Shown here one piece after another: positions 27,651-37,988 of a DNA stretch of 64,000 bases. The notes beneath the pieces were generated by a model. The model was not told the origin of the DNA. It did not search any database and saw nothing but the letters and a program-made list of their open reading frames with translations. Numbering within the stretch: position 1 is the stretch's first letter; each line of letters opens with the position of its first letter. The position numbers were made by a program, and so were the translations under genes. The stretch comes from Luzula sylvatica (Eukaryota > Streptophyta > Magnoliopsida > Poales > Juncaceae), in the NCBI GenBank assembly GCA_946800325.1, contig OX326961.1:2830655-2894654 (forward strand), given 5' to 3'.

Positions 27651-27808
27651 ACTTCCTCCTCCTATTAAAGGACCACGCTTGTTCCTTCATTTTTGAGCCG
27701 CTTTGTTCTACCCTATATTCTTTCTTTGTTTTGGTTGGTTGTGTTTACTGAGATTTCTTTTGCGTAGGAATTATGGTGTTTCTTTTTTATAATTAGATGG
27801 AAATTAAA

Positions 27809-27893
27809 GAGGCGATGATGAAAAAAATATATTTTCCAATGATTCTTGAAACGTGATTATGAAAAATATTTCGCTACGTTCTTACTGAGCTTC
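27809..27893 (+). ncRNA. C/D box snoRNA, predicted guide for 5.8S rRNA A47 methylation (copy 1)
   Basis: The C box is GATGATGA (27814-27821) and the D box is CTGA (27885-27888). A terminal stem GAGGC (27809-27813) pairs with GCTTC (27889-27893). Directly upstream of the D box, ATTTCGCTACGTTCTT (27868-27883) is perfectly complementary over 16 nt to plant 5.8S rRNA AAGAACGTAGCGAAAT. Counting five nucleotides from the D box selects the A after AAG, which is A47 in Arabidopsis numbering. A C'-like TGATTATGA lies at about 27854-27862. The RNA would act in the nucleolus with fibrillarin to guide 2'-O-methylation. The C box, stem, guide and promoter agree. Expression is not shown. Confidence 0.85.
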
Positions 27894-28740
27894 TTTTTCT
27901 CAATTTTTTATTTGATTTTATCACTACTACAAGATTTTTTTTTATTTTTTTAGTTCGTAGTTTTCTAGGTTTTTACTTGAATACTTGGAAGTTTTTTGAA
28001 CAATTTGAAAGTGGATACACGGGCAGCAATTTTACCATCATTTCTCACATCAGAATCAGATAAAAATAAAAACATCAAATCCTAATTTTATAAGAGAGAA
28101 GAATCACAAGAAAACAATATGCAGATTTCTTAGGAGGTCGTAGGTAAAACTGTTGAACAGTTATTTATAAGAAAGAAAACAAGAAAATGTTATTTTGTAA
28201 AAATGCAAAATCTGAGAATTATAAGGTTATCTTGGCAAGAAAAATACTGACCGAAATAGAGTTCAATGAAAATTCCTTTGTTTTGATTTGATCAATTTGC
28301 AAGAGATTATCTCGAGGAAATAGAGTTTCTTGAAAAATCTTGTATTTGGTACCAAGTTAATAATTGCGTTAAAGTATGGATTTAGGTGATAAAATTTTGA
28401 TTGATTAGTCCGATTACAAAGTACTCTATTTTGGAAGGGTTTTAACATTGCTTTCCCTCGATAAAATTAATCTAAACCGTGGGATTAAACACCATCCTAA
28501 TAATGAGCTGAGACCACATCATGTAAAACATTATATACTAAACATGCCCTATACTCTAGAACTAGGCCCAATTTACAAAAAAAGTTTTGTCTTCAGTTTG
28601 TATTCACTGGCACGGTCTAGTTTTCACTGATAAATTCGTCACGTATATATATGTTTAGTTTTAAAGTTGGAAAAAATCAAGCTCATACACCATGCCACGT
28701 CGCCAACACTGTTCACAACAATTACTGTTCATAATAACTA
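27894..28740. other. snoRNA 3' flank and AT-rich spacer
   Basis: The first ~200 bp (to about 28100) have a related copy downstream of the second snoRNA (TTCTCACATCAGA..AGATAAAAAT, 28037-28075 against 32527-32550), so the duplication covered more than the RNA itself. After that I see only AT-rich sequence and short unconvincing ORFs. Confidence 0.5.
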
Positions 28741-28744
28741 TGGT

Positions 28745-29500
28745 TCATTTTTTTTTTTTTTTTGGAAATTTCAGTAAATATAGGGGTTTTTTAAGATTTT
28801 TTTTACGTTATAACAATTTCAGTTTTTTTAAATGTAAAGGTTTTTTAAATATTTCTCATGCGATATCATTATTTTAAGATTATTATAGGGGTATATATGG
28901 TAATATCAAATTTTGTAAGTTTATACATGATAATTTCAGATTTTTTAAATATTTCTCATATTGTATCATTAATTCAGAATTTTTTTATAAGGGTAAATAT
29001 GATAATTTATGTTTTTTCCAGAGGTATGCATGATAATTTTTTATTTTTTCAAATACATTTTTTATTTTATTCCACATATTCCATCATTAATTTGAGATTT
29101 GTATAGGGATATATATGATAAATAATATTTTTGTAGGAGGATACATCATAGTTTCAGATTTTTTAAAACATAGAATCTTTTTGTGATAGTTCTCAACTTC
29201 TCATATTAGATCATTAATTTCCGATTTATATTATGATACATATATGATAATTTTAGTTTTTTGATACAAATTAATTATATATATTTTTCAAAATTTTTTT
29301 TTAATATTTCTCATATGATATTATTATTTTCATATTTTTATAGGGTTATATATGGTAATTTCAGATTTTTGTAGGGGTATTCATGCAAATTTTAGGTTTT
29401 TTTTTTAAATATAAACTTTTTATATTGCTCAAATTATATCATTATTTTCATATATTTATACGGGTATATAAATTTCATATTACTAGGAATATATGTGATA
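28745..29500. repeat. Degenerate AT-rich tandem repeat
   Basis: Loosely repeated blocks of roughly 70-110 bp share TTTTTTAAATATTTCTCAT, ATATCATTATTTTCA and GGGGTATATATGATAATTTC. They recur at about 28850, 28945, 29090, 29310 and 29430. The short ORFs across this block follow the repeat and are not believed. Confidence 0.6.
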
Positions 29501-29937
29501 AAAAAAAATTTTAAAAGACAGGGTTTTTTTGAAATATTTGTCATAAGTAGACCATATTCGGAAAAACGTTGGGACTTTGTTATGTTTCGGGAAATCGAAA
29601 AGAGAGAAACAAATTCGGGACCTTTGCAGGGCCAAGGTAATATGGTAATTTTATCCTGACTCGAGACCATGATTTTGATTATGATTGGTGCAACCGAAAC
29701 GAGTTCGTTCAGCCATAATGGAATGACTTTGAATGCGAGGGAGATGGAGAGCAAAATTAAACCCACAAGACTGCATAAAAATGTCCACGATACTCAGTTG
29801 CATTCCGCGAGGGATATTTTCGTAATTTACAATATTTTGATTCTAAATGTTAATAATTTCTTTCGTGTTTTGGGCAGAATTGAATGGTTTTTTAGTGCGA
29901 CGAGGTGGAGATCAGTATTATACCCGGAAAACTACTT
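29501..29937. other. Spacer with a duplicated Helitron-related segment
   Basis: 29776-29880 (CACGATACTCAGTTGCATTC, then TTCTTTCGTGTTTTGGGCAGAA) is a diverged direct copy of 29943-30035 at the start of the Helitron-like segment. The remaining ~300 bp are unassigned and contain a few short ORFs without recognisable products. Confidence 0.5.
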
Positions 29938-30768
29938 CAAAATGGCCACAATACTCAGCTACATTCATTGAGTGGTAATTTCGTCATTTCCAATATTTTG
30001 ATTATGACCGTTGACAATTTCTTTCATGTTTTAGGCATAACTTTTATCTTATGTATAAAGTAGAGAAAATTCTTGCAATTCTGTGCCTCCACGTCATCAA
30101 GGACTTTTGTGTACAAAAATATTTTTTAATTTACATTTTGGTCCTTTTTATTTGCATTTTGATCCTTTTTAGTTTTAATTTACATTTGGGTCCTTTTTAT
30201 TTACATTTCGGTCATTTTTTAATTTATATTTTGGTCATTTTTATTTATATTTTGGTCCTTTTTAGTTTTAATTTATATTTTGGTCCTTTTTATTAACATT
30301 TTCGTCCTTTCTTATTTACATTTCTGTCCTTTTTGTATTTTTTTATTTATATTCTGGTCCGTTTTAGTCATATTTTGGTCCTTTTTAGTTCTAATTTACA
30401 TTTTGGTCCTTTTATTTATATTTTGGTCCTTTTTATTTACATTTCGGTCTTTTTTTAAATTTTGATCATTTTTTCTTATTTTACATTTGGTCTTTGTTTT
30501 CTATTTTACATACATATTAAAATTTGTGAATATGTGATGATTATATTAATCGATTTTAGAAGCACCTGAGCAATTGCTATTTATACAAATTATATTAGAA
30601 AATAATATCTGTGATAGACTAATTTCATGAACCTTATGCATCTATTGACATCATGATATTTGTAAATATATCATGATTAGGTTTATTTAGTTCAAACGCA
30701 TACGCGTTAATTCTATTTAAATAATTATATAAAAAACAACCCGCGCAATTGCACGGGAACAAAGCTAG
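29938..30768 (+). mobile_element. Helitron 3' segment, plus strand (inverted relative of 22154-23012)
   Basis: This segment matches 23012-22154 in reverse complement along its length. Shared features are ACAATACTCAGCTACATTCA, ATCTTATGTATAAAGTAGAG, the GGTCCTTTTTATTTACATT repeats, and the terminal hairpin CCCGCGCAATTGCACGGG (30740-30757) with 7 nt, then CTAG (30765-30768), then T. The 3' terminus is therefore convincing. I could not find a TCTATCC-type 5' end to its left, so this copy is 5'-truncated or has a different 5' end. Confidence 0.75.
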
Positions 30769-31339
30769 TTTATTTGAATTTTTTATTTATTTTCACGTCC
30801 ATAATAATGAGTGATGTTACAGTCACTCCCAAATCCACTTCCTAGGTGGACTCTACACCTACTTTCACAAAAATTAATTTTTAACCCAAGAATGAAATTA
30901 AGGTTTTTATATGCATGATTTTAAAATATAATTAATCAAACAACAATACACGTACAAGATAAATATTTCAAATCCCTCGAATCAAACATGCCCATGATGG
31001 CATCTGAATTTCAGTCTCCGAGTCCAAACATGCCCATAATTATTCAAACATGCCCATGAAATTACAACAAATATACATGAAATTAAATATCACGAGAAAT
31101 AATATTATTTTAATGGACAAGAAATGATTTTGATTTTGATGGACAAGAAATGATTTTAATTCATTTCACTGTGATGGAATCAAATATCACGAGAAATGAT
31201 ATTATTTTACTTTATTTGACTAGCAAGAGTATGAATGACACTCTTTCCATGTTATCAAAATATTAAACTTAATTTTTCTTTAAATCAAACTTTATAAATT
31301 TACATGAAATTACAACAAATTAAATTAATTATGTATATG
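30769..31339. other. Spacer, no gene seen
   Basis: AT-rich unique sequence. AAACATGCCCAT occurs three times between 30986 and 31060 and GGACAAGAAATGATTTT twice near 31115 and 31141, so small local duplications are present. Nothing else was recognised. Confidence 0.5.
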
Positions 31340-31456
31340 AGAATATTATTATTATTAATGTTACTATTATATTATTATTATAATATTATATTATATTACA
31401 TTATTATTATTGTTGTTGATATTATTATTATTATTATTCTTATTATTTTACTATTC

Positions 31457-31503
<47 letters not shown>

Positions 31504-31700
31504 GTTACTATTTTTTATATTATTACTATTATTGTTACTATCTTTTTATTATTATTATTGTTGTTGTTGTTGTTTCTATTTTACTATTATTATTATTATT
31601 ATTACTCATTGTTATTTATTATAATTATTGTCAACATAACTATTTTATTATTATTATTATTATTATTATATTATTATTATTATTATAGTTTCTATTTTTA
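31340..31700. repeat. Long (TTA)n / (TTG)n microsatellite tract
   Basis: About 350 bp of TTA/ATT triplets, with short TTG and TTAC interruptions. The longest clean run is around 31450-31503. Two overlapping plus-strand ORFs here encode only Leu or Tyr runs and are artefacts. Confidence 0.9.
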
Positions 31701-31970
31701 TTTTTATTTATTTTTTCATTAGTCATTAGTGTTGGGAGAATTTGTTTTCTTCTTATTTGGAGAGAAAAATAATGTCATGCGAGGCGAGAGAAAAGAGAGG
31801 AGATAAGAAAGAGGATAAGGAATTGAATTCTCACATTTTTATGAACATCAAACAAAGAATATCTTGCATTTTCCTGGAATTTTCTTACTTTCTCCCAATT
31901 TCTCTCGTATCAAACAGCCCCTAATCTACCGTCCAGAGAAAGTATCTCAATTTTGTGTTAAGAATTGAAA
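31701..31970. other. Spacer, no gene seen
   Basis: The purine-rich stretch around 31755-31825 gives a 60-codon ORF with no recognisable similarity. I do not call it. Confidence 0.4.
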
Positions 31971-32047
31971 GGCCCAATTGTGCAACCAGCCTTGAAAAGA
32001 ATGTATAATCCTGACCGTTCAATGCTGATTTCAGATCTTAGGGTTTT
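31971..32047 (+). promoter_or_regulatory. snoRNA promoter: TGGGCC element and telo-box (copy 2)
   Basis: GGCCCA is at 31971-31976 and TTAGGGTTTT at 32038-32047, with the shared context CCTGACCGTTCAA between them, as in copy 1. The distance to the snoRNA is about 150 bp. Confidence 0.6.
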
Positions 32048-32194
32048 ATGAACTTCTAGTTCTTCCTCCTATTAAAGTACCATGCTATTCCTTTCAATTT
32101 TTCAGCCGCATTGTTCTTACCTCATATTCTTTCTTTTCTTTGTATTGGTTACAATTTTTGTTATGGTTTTTGATAATTAAGTTTGACATGAAAC

Positions 32195-32278
32195 AGGCGA
32201 TGATGAAATAAATATAATTTTCAATGATTCTTGAAATGTGATTATGAATAATATTTCGCTACGTTCTTACTGAGCTTC
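32195..32278 (+). ncRNA. C/D box snoRNA, predicted guide for 5.8S rRNA A47 methylation (copy 2)
   Basis: This is a paralogue of the snoRNA at 27809-27893. The C box is GATGATGA (32199-32206), the C'-like box is TGATTATGA, the guide ATTTCGCTACGTTCTT (complementary to 5.8S) is at about 32253-32268, and the D box CTGA is at 32270-32273. The terminal stem is weaker than in copy 1, because the 5' side is CAGGC and gives a C-C mismatch. The RNA could still form a canonical C/D particle. It is followed without a break by three further copies of its own 3' half. Confidence 0.8.
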
Positions 32279-32468
32279 TTTTCCCTGATTCTTGAAATGT
32301 GATTATGAATAATATTTCGCTACGTTCTTACTGAGCTTCTTTTCCCTGATTCTTGAAATGTGATTATGAATAATATTTCGCTACGTTCTTACTGAGCTTC
32401 TTTTCCCTGATTCTTGAAATGTGATTATGAATAATATTTCGCTACGTTCTTACTGAGCTTCTTTTCCC
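32225..32468 (+). repeat. 61-bp tandem amplification of the snoRNA 3' half, four units
   Basis: The units are 32225-32285, 32286-32346, 32347-32407 and 32408-32468. They are identical as read. Each runs from TGATTCTTGAAATG through the C'-like TGATTATGA, the 5.8S-complementary guide, the D box CTGA and GCTTCTTTTCCC. The first unit is the 3' half of the snoRNA. The other three lack the upstream C box GATGATGA, so they carry guide plus D box with only a C'-like box. Confidence 0.95.
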
Positions 32469-32646
32469 TGATTTTTTTTAGTTCGTAATTTTCATTATTT
32501 GTTGACAAGTTTGTTTACCTTAATTTTCACATCAGATAAAAATTGAAAACTTCAAATGCTAATTTATTTAACCAAATTTAACAATATTATTCTGAACCAG
32601 AAATACCACTTAGCTAAAAAAAGGTAAAGCTAATATTACAATCAAG
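32469..32646. other. Short spacer between snoRNA repeat and Ole e 1-like gene
   Basis: This holds the remainder of the snoRNA-locus duplication (to about 32560) and the 3' flank of the minus-strand gene. No separate feature was seen. Confidence 0.4.
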
Positions 32647-33266
32647 TTATGGATAACAAATCTTGTTATTCCTACTTCTAGGACCATACATCAACACGTT
32701 AGGCGTGAAAATGGCTTGATTGCCACGCCGCACTTCGGCAAGTTTCAACCTCGCACCACCACTGGAAGGATTGGGGTAGAGCGGCACGTTACAGAAGGGG
32801 TATGGCGAATCGCCGAGATAAGCCCAACATTTCTTCGGTGAGAAATTAACCACGTCGGGCCATTTCATGTAGAAAAATCCGCTCGCACCGGTTTTTGTTT
32901 CCACCGTAACTTGCCTCCTACTCGTGTAGTAACAAGTCACACGAACAACACCACCTTTTGAAAAAATTGATTAAATCATAAGATTCATTGTAGATTCGTA
33001 AAAAAAATATTATGTTTTAACGAAACAAAATTAAAAGAATAAAAAGATAGTATGAATTAACCAGAGACTGGAGAGGCATTCATAGAGTTAACATAGCCCC
33101 ATAATTTGCATGACTTGCAATAGACCAATCCAACTATAGCAATACTACGGTAATTATTGGACCCATTAGTAAGTGATTTCTCAGCAGATACTTTACAAGG
33201 AAGTGGACCAGCAAGGAGAATCAAAAGTGAGATTAGGGTTAGTAGAAAATATTTGAATGAGGCCAT
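32647..33266 (-). CDS. Pollen Ole e 1 / extensin-like secreted protein, 2 exons, 170 aa
   Basis: Minus-strand exon 1 is 33266-33062 and exon 2 is 32954-32647 (TAA). A 107-bp intron with GT/AG borders splits the Gly codon after NASPVS. The ATG at 33266 starts MASFKYFLLTLISLLILLAG, a clear signal peptide of about 28 residues, and is preferred over an upstream in-frame ATG at 33314. The mature part has the family signature GLVYCKSCK (compare GxVYCDTCR), then GYVNSMNASPVSGGVVRVTCYY, a Cys-containing middle (KKCWAYLGDSPYPFCNVPLYPNP) and a C-terminal KICYP. Members are small secreted cell-wall or pollen-tube proteins with conserved disulfides. The length fits the family. The gene appears intact. 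Its individual function is unknown. Confidence 0.85.
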
Positions 33267-34080
33267 TATTGTGAGATAATGATGGGTTGGTTTGGAGGGT
33301 ATCTGTCTTGGCAATTTATAATGGGGGTCTGATTAAGGAGACTTCAAAGTTGAGTTTTGAATGTGGATAATTTCAATGTTTTGTTAGATTTGAGGCATTG
33401 GAATTAGGGTTTTGATGAGAAAACAAGCAACGGCTAGTTGGCCATTTTTTTTTCTGGGATACGAGTTTATATTTGGTTTTTGGATAAAAAATTGTATTGT
33501 TGCGTAATTAGATCTCTTGATAAAAATTGTGTGATTACCCTTATCAAAAAATTACTGCAGATTTTCGGAATTCAAATGTTATTGTAATATATATTGAGTC
33601 CGTCTCTTAAGTCTTATCTCGAAACAAATTTCTCCAAAATAGTATTGTCTTATTATACTGTATTTTCTTGGATACGCTACATATTCTAAAGTCAACTCTT
33701 CATTCTTCGTGCATTTTGGAAACATATATCCATAATTTAAGGAAGACATACATCTTTACTAGAAACTTAATTGTAATTAAGATTTTTTTTGCTCCGTGAA
33801 AAGAATACAATGTTGAAGTTGAGCTTGTTAATTAATGAGTGGTGATAGATATTTCCTAGCTCAATTGATGTCTTGACAAAGACATTAATTAGTAGTGATA
33901 AATTATGACTATTTTTTGTTGTTGTTTTTCTATATATGATGGAAAAAAAATATTAACCGTTTCACACTTCATTGATGAATTGAACGTTTTTATTGGAATT
34001 GATTATCACTATTTTTTTGTAATTAAATTTAAATTTTATAAATATGGAAAAAATATATTTTGATGGATCGATTCACCATT
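33267..34080. other. Intergenic, upstream of the Ole e 1-like gene
   Basis: AT-rich sequence that includes the promoter side of the minus-strand gene. No other gene or repeat was recognised. Confidence 0.5.
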
Positions 34081-34376
34081 TAGCACCTGTGAAACATATG
34101 AAATTTAATAAAAATGTAAAAAATAAATAAACTAGATTTACCACCTGGCAAACCTGAGATGTAGAATTTGCTATTATTAAATGTATTTAATTTTTTTTTG
34201 CCAACATATCAAGTTTTGTGAGAGACTTTAGCACCTGTGAAACATATGAAATTTAATAAAAATGTAAAAAATAAATAAACTAGATTTACCACCTGGCAAA
34301 CCTGAGATGTAGAATTTGCTATTATTAAATGTATTTAATTTTCTTTTGCCAACACATCAAGTTTTGTGAGAGACTT
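34081..34376. repeat. 148-bp direct tandem duplication
   Basis: 34081-34228 and 34229-34376 are nearly identical, both starting TAGCACCTGTGAAACATATG and ending TTTTGTGAGAGACTTTA. Differences are few, for example CAACATATC against CAACACATC. Confidence 0.9.
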
Positions 34377-34619
34377 TAAAGGGGACAAGTATAATTTTTC
34401 TTAATTATATACAGGACTAATTAATACACACACGTATTATGAATTCAACGTTTGGTAGTGATCCTTAAGTGGGCTCTTTTGAATTAATATAGGAGTATCT
34501 CAAATAGAGTAATTAAGCAAACTACATAGCTTGTAATATACTTTAGAGATAGGATTGAATATAGCCGTTATAAGAGTTTTAGAGTGGGCGTCCTCTTGAA
34601 CCTCCTCCCAAAACCCAAA

Positions 34620-35046
34620 TCAAACTACAACACGAAGAGACGAAATCATCTTCTTCTTCAAAAGAGCAGAGATCGAATAAAGTAAAAAACTTCGCAATTC
34701 GCAAGGCGTCACGGGAAGATCAACAGGCTCAATCCGAGCCGTTGGTACCGGTTTTGTATATTATGTTCGTTGAATATGTTCTTAAGCAGAGGTTTGCTGA
34801 TCTAAGTATACTGTTATTTTAGAATTCGGTCCTTTCCATTTGTGAATTTATGTTTCTAATCCTGATCCATACATCTGATTTTGAATTGCAAACTAATGTA
34901 CTGGTAATTATCCCCAATTAGGAGGTTGCTTTTGCAAAATTACCTATCAATTCTACGGACTCAAGACAGTCGAGAGATAACCTCGAAAAAGAAGACGCAA
35001 AGATGTCATCTTCATCTGCTGAAGAAGATGGGTTCTTCGACATATC
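34620..35046 (+). other. Possible 5' exons of an unidentified gene
   Basis: An untranslated-leader-like stretch (34600-34680) is followed by open sequence to about 34740. After a likely AG at 34920-34921 comes an open block ending at about 35046 before GTAATT. Its reading includes AKMSSSSAEEDGFFDIS, with an ATG at 35003. No downstream exon was found before the LINE begins near 35270, so the gene is either interrupted by the LINE or continues beyond it. I do not recognise the product. This could be chance coding potential. Confidence 0.3.
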
Positions 35047-35635
35047 GGTAATTGCTTATTCTCATATATTATCTATAAAACTAATCTCAGTTCTTTTATA
35101 TCACAATATGACCCCATAACCTTTGTTTTAACTGGTATTATCACAATATGAAACTTACTATTATTAACCTTGCTTTGATTTTTAACATGATTATTCACCT
35201 TGTTTTTCATTTTATGTTCTTTGTTAATTTGAGCGATTTTTTGTTCACTGTTTTTTTTTTTTTTTTTTTTTTTTCGGAGCCTTCTCCATTTACTCTTTTT
35301 TTGAAAACTGAAGGCGATTCAAGAAAGTAAAAGAAGGCGATTCAAGAATCACACTTTCTCAAGAGTTTCTCTCCGGCGATACACGAACTAGTACTTTCAA
35401 GTCGTTTCTCTCAGGCGGTTCTCACTTACTGCTCTAGGTAGTTAGTTTAACTACTTAGGGCGGTACATTTTCAACTCCAAAGAAGGAAACGGGTATATAG
35501 ACTGTTCGTTGAGAACGGTTAAGCCCTTCATTTCTTTGGAGTCCGAACACAAGAATCACAAAAACAACAAGCATTTCACAAGATTGAAACTTATTACAAA
35601 CAAATCTGGAAAACTGAGTGAGTTTAAAGGATTAA

Positions 35636-35900
35636 AAGAAGGTAAAGAGGATCTCCGGTGATTTCAGTGAAGGTAACCAGGTTCTCCAGTGAAACAAGAT
35701 CTCCAGTGAGGTCAAGTGAATCAAGCTCTCCAGTGAAATCAAGGAACCAGGCTCTCCGGTGAAGGCAAAAGAACCAGGCTCTCCAGTGAAATCAAGGAAC
35801 CAGGCTCTCCGGTGAAGGCAAAGGAACCAGGCTCTCCGGTGAAGGCAAGGAAACCAGGCTCTCCGGTGAAGACAAGGCAATCAGGCTCTCCATTGCTTCT
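35636..35900 (+). repeat. ~27-bp tandem repeats in the LINE 5' UTR
   Basis: About ten units share CAGGCTCTCCGGTGAAG or variants such as CAAGCTCTCCAGTGAAATC. The units around 35750-35890 have a regular 26-27-bp spacing, and the earlier ones are degenerate. They end about 55 bp before ORF1. The minus-strand ORF here (Pro/Leu/His/Arg) is a repeat artefact. Confidence 0.85.
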
Positions 35901-35953
35901 CTTCAAGTCTAATCAGCTAAGTCTCTTATCCAAAATTTATCTTCATCATAACA

Positions 35954-37950
35954 ATGAGTAGGTCATATGCCCAAGTCCTGAAAAACAATAATTCAAATGA
36001 AAATTCATGGACATTAGTGCAAAGGAAATCTACGACTAGAAATACTCAAATTGATCAATCAAAAAAGAAATGTTTTAGGTGTCTAGCAAATACACATTTT
36101 AGATATGAATGTAGAGAGCCAATTAGATGCTTAAGATGTTTCAAACTAGGTCACATAAGAAGTAATTGTTATACAAATATAAATAACTTAAATCTGAAAA
36201 ACTGGAAGGATTGTAAAGATATTAAAAGTCAGGATTTTAAAAATTTAGAGGGTAAAATTAACACTGATTTAAAAATTAAAGGTAAACAGATTATAACTGG
36301 TATTAATGAAAATTCAAATAATAAGCATACTGAAATATTAGTTAATATATCTAAATCTGAAAATAAAGGAATAGAAAGAGAGCACACAAGAATAATTAAA
36401 CTTAAACAATTACCTTCTAAATATTGCAATCCACATGACTTGATTATGATTACTGAGAGTATTGGCACACTTATCAATGTAGGGTCATACATTCCAACAC
36501 CCACTATAAATGAAATAAAATTATCAATTAATTGTGTTAAAAATAAAATATTGCCAAATTCAATTAAATTAGTTGATGATAATATTACAGTGAATTTACC
36601 TGTAGAAGAAGTGTTGGATGTTGCTAGTACTTCAAAAGTTATAAATTTTACAAATAGACCCTCAGAAAATATCATCATAGAGTCCAAATTAGATAAGGGG
36701 GCAAACACAAAAAGCATAATAAACAATATAAACACAATAAAAACAGGAAAGGCTAGGATGCCAATTAAACATAATAATATATATCAGAAGAAGAAAACAA
36801 TTAAAATTTGGCAAAAAAAGAAAACACAAAAAACATATTGGAGAGTGAAAAACAAAGAAAATAATATAAATATTATACAAAATAAAAATAAGAATGAAAT
36901 TACAAAAACCTCAGGGAAGGATATCTTCATCGGTAAAAATGTAATTATAAAACCTTCTAAGGAAGGTTTAATTATTGGGATGGAAGGGGGGAGGGGATTA
37001 TATCTAATTAATTATCCAGAAATAAACCATTTCATTAAATCTCCATTTCAATCATTAATGAATAGTAAATATCAGGGTCCTTCTTGTAATATTAGTAAAA
37101 CTTTTCAAAATCCCCTTAAAATAGCAGATCATAATTCATTTTCACAAAGTAAGGGTCATATTGCATTAACATCCTTATCTTTTAAATTCACATCAAAGGG
37201 GCTTATTATTGACACTAGCATGCATCATAAGTCAAAAGCAGTGATTAAATCTGCTAGTGACAAGAATAATGGGTCCTCAGAGTGTAACTCTAGCACAGAT
37301 AGTGGTATCATGATTTTAAATGAAAGAGAGGAAATTACAGATTTAACCTTTAAGGAGATATTAGCAGAAAATAAGTCGTAGAGGTTCCTTCTAGTATATT
37401 AGTACACTCAACAGACCTAAAATTTCATACTGAAAATCCTAAACATAAGCAAAGATTGATTAAGGATTATTTTAAATTAAAAAGTATAAATAATAATCTT
37501 ATAAATAAACAAAATACCTTAAATCATCTTGAACCCAATTTTGAAACCAGAGTGGAGTTTACAGAGCTTACATCCAGGGATATAAACAATAAACAAATAC
37601 AACCAATTAGTACAGAAAATAATATTACAACAAATATTCAAACAAATAATAAAGCATCTAAAATGGAAGAACAAAGGAGAAGTACTAGGTTGCTAAATAA
37701 ACAAAACGGTCATTATAATTCTCCAATTGAAAAGGCTCAATTGGTTAAATATAAAGAAATTCAAAAGGAGAGAAATAAAAGGAAAAAATCTAAATCAAAA
37801 AATATGGAAATTAAAGAATTAAATATGGATAAAATACAAAACATTACAAATAAAAATGATATAATTCATATACTTACTTCTACTGGAATAGAACTTAATG
37901 AGAATATGAACGAAAAAATACAGGAAATGGTAGAAGAGGAAAGTACTTAA
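35954..37950 (+). pseudogene. LINE ORF1 (zinc-knuckle protein), split by a frameshift
   Basis: The first frame runs 35954-37381 (475 aa, TAG). It has two CCHC knuckles: C40-C43-H48-C53 and C59-C62-H67-C72 (CFRCLANTHFRYEC and CLRCFKLGHIRSNC). ORF1 proteins of this type bind the element RNA and form the RNP. The remainder is Lys/Asn/Ile-rich with no other domain I recognise. A different frame is open from about 37375 to 37950 and continues in the same style (basic, RRSTRLLNKQ), which suggests that a one-base indel near 37370-37380 cut a longer ORF1. Alternatively the 37456-37950 part (164 aa from its own ATG) is a separate small ORF. It ends 39 bp before ORF2. Confidence 0.75.
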
Positions 37951-37988
37951 GTACTAGTTTAAAAGTAAAGAAGATAAATATATTTTTA

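Noticed and set aside
27017..29106. Small Phe/Tyr/Ile-rich ORFs in the AT-rich spacers
   Set aside because: Low-complexity translations of AT-rich repeats.
22154..30768. A single DNA transposon with ~830-bp terminal inverted repeats
   Set aside because: Both ends show the Helitron hairpin-CTAG-T pattern and no target duplication was found; the left element has its own 5' end at about 24025.
31304..31688. Two ORFs of ~100 codons in the TTA tract
   Set aside because: Poly-Leu and poly-Tyr readings of a microsatellite.
35632..35880. Minus-strand ORF with a repeated HRRAWF-type motif
   Set aside because: It is the antisense reading of the LINE 5' UTR tandem repeats.
36229..36880. Minus-strand ORFs of 168 and 63 codons
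   Set aside because: Antisense of LINE ORF1, hydrophobic only because the sense strand is Lys/Asn-rich.
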